Assembly: GCF_016908495.1 (NCBI RefSeq) | Contig: NZ_JAFBDZ010000003.1 | Location: 248,001 to 312,000 of the forward strand | Direction: 5' to 3' | Source: Rossellomorea pakistanensis | GTDB lineage: Bacteria; Bacillota; Bacilli; Bacillales; Bacillaceae_B | Length of the DNA stretch: 64,000 nt | Part shown: positions 63,263-64,000 of the stretch, piece by piece | How the letters are laid out: every line of letters starts with the position of its first letter | Numbering within the stretch: position 1 is the stretch's first letter | The notes under the pieces: model-generated | What the model was told of the DNA's origin: nothing | The model's database searches: none | Seen by the model: only the letters and a program-made list of their open reading frames with translations | Made by a program: the position numbers and the translations under genes

Positions 63263-64000
63263 ATGAGTGAAATAATTGCAACATATCAACTTTCTAGTAA
63301 TCTTACAAATCTAGAAAAGAGAGCAGAAGGGATAGCACTTGGTTTAACAGTTGGTTCGTGGACTAACCTCCCTAGCTTAAAACAAGAGCAGCTTAAAAAA
63401 CATAAGGGAAGAGTCCATTCCATTAATGAAAATGGTGAGGTTAAAATTGCCTATCCAGCAGTGAACTTTTCTCCTGACATTCCAGCTATCTTAACAACTG
63501 TGTTTGGTAAGCTTTCATTGGACGGAAAGATTAAACTTGTAGATTTAGAATTTTCGAATTCGTTGAAGAAGCATTTTCCTGGTCCTAGGTTCGGAATTGA
63601 AGGGATAAGAAAGCTGACAAATGTTTATGACCGTCCATTGCTAATGAGTATATTCAAAGGTGTGATCGGTAGAGGTATGAATGAATTGGAGGATCAATTA
63701 AGGTTACAAGCACTTGGTGGAGTCGACCTTGTTAAGGATGATGAAATCCTCTTTGAAAATGAATTGACGCCCTTTGATGAAAGGATTATCCGTGGGAAAC
63801 AAATACTTGAAGAAGTATACTCCGAATCGGGAAAAAGAACTGTGTATGCAGTAAATTTAACAGGAAAAACATTTGAATTAAAGGAGAAAGCGATAAGAGC
63901 CAAAGAGCTTGGGGCCGATGCTTTACTTTTTAATGTATTTACTTATGGGTTAGACGTTCTTCAGGAATTACGGGAAGATTCAAATATCAATCTCCCTATA
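63263..64000 (+). CDS. mtnW: RuBisCO-like 2,3-diketo-5-methylthiopentyl-1-phosphate enolase, 3' end cut
   Basis: A RuBisCO-like enolase of methionine salvage. The first 246 codons are in the window and stay open to base 64000. [10 protein letters not shown] has the lysine (K158) that is carbamylated in this superfamily. AAAGGTGG is 8 bases before ATG at 63263. It follows its own SAM-I riboswitch. It was absent from the automatic frame list because it has no stop here. Confidence 0.95.
   Translation, partial: MSEIIATYQLSSNLTNLEKRAEGIALGLTVGSWTNLPSLKQEQLKKHKGRVHSINENGEVKIAYPAVNFSPDIPAILTTVFGKLSLDGKIKLVDLEFSNSLKKHFPGPRFGIEGIRKLTNVYDRPLLMSIFKGVIGRGMNELEDQLRLQALGGVDLVKDDEILFENELTPFDERIIRGKQILEEVYSESGKRTVYAVNLTGKTFELKEKAIRAKELGADALLFNVFTYGLDVLQELREDSNINLPI

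Noticed and set aside
1..64000. Insertion sequences, prophage genes and CRISPR arrays
   Set aside because: No transposase, integrase, phage structural gene or regularly spaced direct repeats were found on either strand.

Overview
The window is AT-rich, gene-dense chromosome from an endospore-forming Bacillaceae (Firmicutes). The evidence is strong AGGAGG-type ribosome sites, frequent TTG and GTG starts, spore genes (cotO, cotZ, spoVAC-AD-AE, spoVIF, yjcZ, an alpha/beta SASP), Firmicute riboswitches (T-box, SAM-I, Mn2+) and a gene order close to two blocks of Bacillus subtilis. Bases 1-18100 follow the yjbN-yjcH block (NAD kinase, RluD, PrpE, YjbQ-type antiporter, FabI, CotO, CotZ, YjcA, YjcZ, SpoVIF, YjcF-G-H). 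Bases 45800-64000 follow the ykoY-sigI-rsgI-sspD-ktrD and ykrP-kinE-ogt-mtnA-mtnK-mtnU-mtnE-mtnW blocks. I see no insertion sequence, prophage, CRISPR array or rRNA.

Layout. 1-7300: housekeeping genes (nadK end, rluD, prpE, mgtE, a CPA2 antiporter, a DinB-like protein, and fabI behind a clear FapR operator). 7400-14000: a spore block. A five-gene SpoVA2-type operon (YhcN/YlaJ lipoprotein, SpoVAC, SpoVAD, SpoVAE, DUF421) sits between yjcA and yjcZ, and two tiny genes (36 and 43 codons) lie behind sigma-K-like promoters. 14000-19000: a metallo-hydrolase, a second DUF421 protein, yjcF-G-H and a PgpA-family phosphatase. 19000-22800: a TAXI-type TRAP transporter operon. 22800-25500: a patchy region with a small WYL-like gene under a perfect LexA box, a lone tRNA-Val, an oppC relic, a frameshifted XRE-type regulator, a cold-shock gene and several small proteins.

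25700-38900: accessory metabolism, including tryptophan dioxygenase, a POT peptide transporter, two unrelated aminopeptidases, a MurE paralogue outside any dcw cluster, a nucleoside transporter, RF3 and a CAP-domain lipoprotein. 39000-45800: a T-box-controlled NhaC antiporter (specifier reads Tyr), an RND exporter and a translationally coupled pair of unknown small genes. 45800-51400: Mn2+ riboswitch and TerC protein, sigI-rsgI, a SASP, KtrD and two overlapping small genes with SASP-gamma-like motifs. 51400-64000: a radical SAM protein, an acyltransferase, a KinE-like sporulation kinase, ogt, an ArsR/DUF2087 regulator with a striking 20-bp operator, and the methionine-salvage genes under two SAM-I riboswitches. 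The NAD kinase is cut at the left edge and mtnW at the right edge.

Many start codons were chosen by ribosome-site spacing and differ from the longest open frame. All functional calls rest on motif and synteny recognition without database searches.
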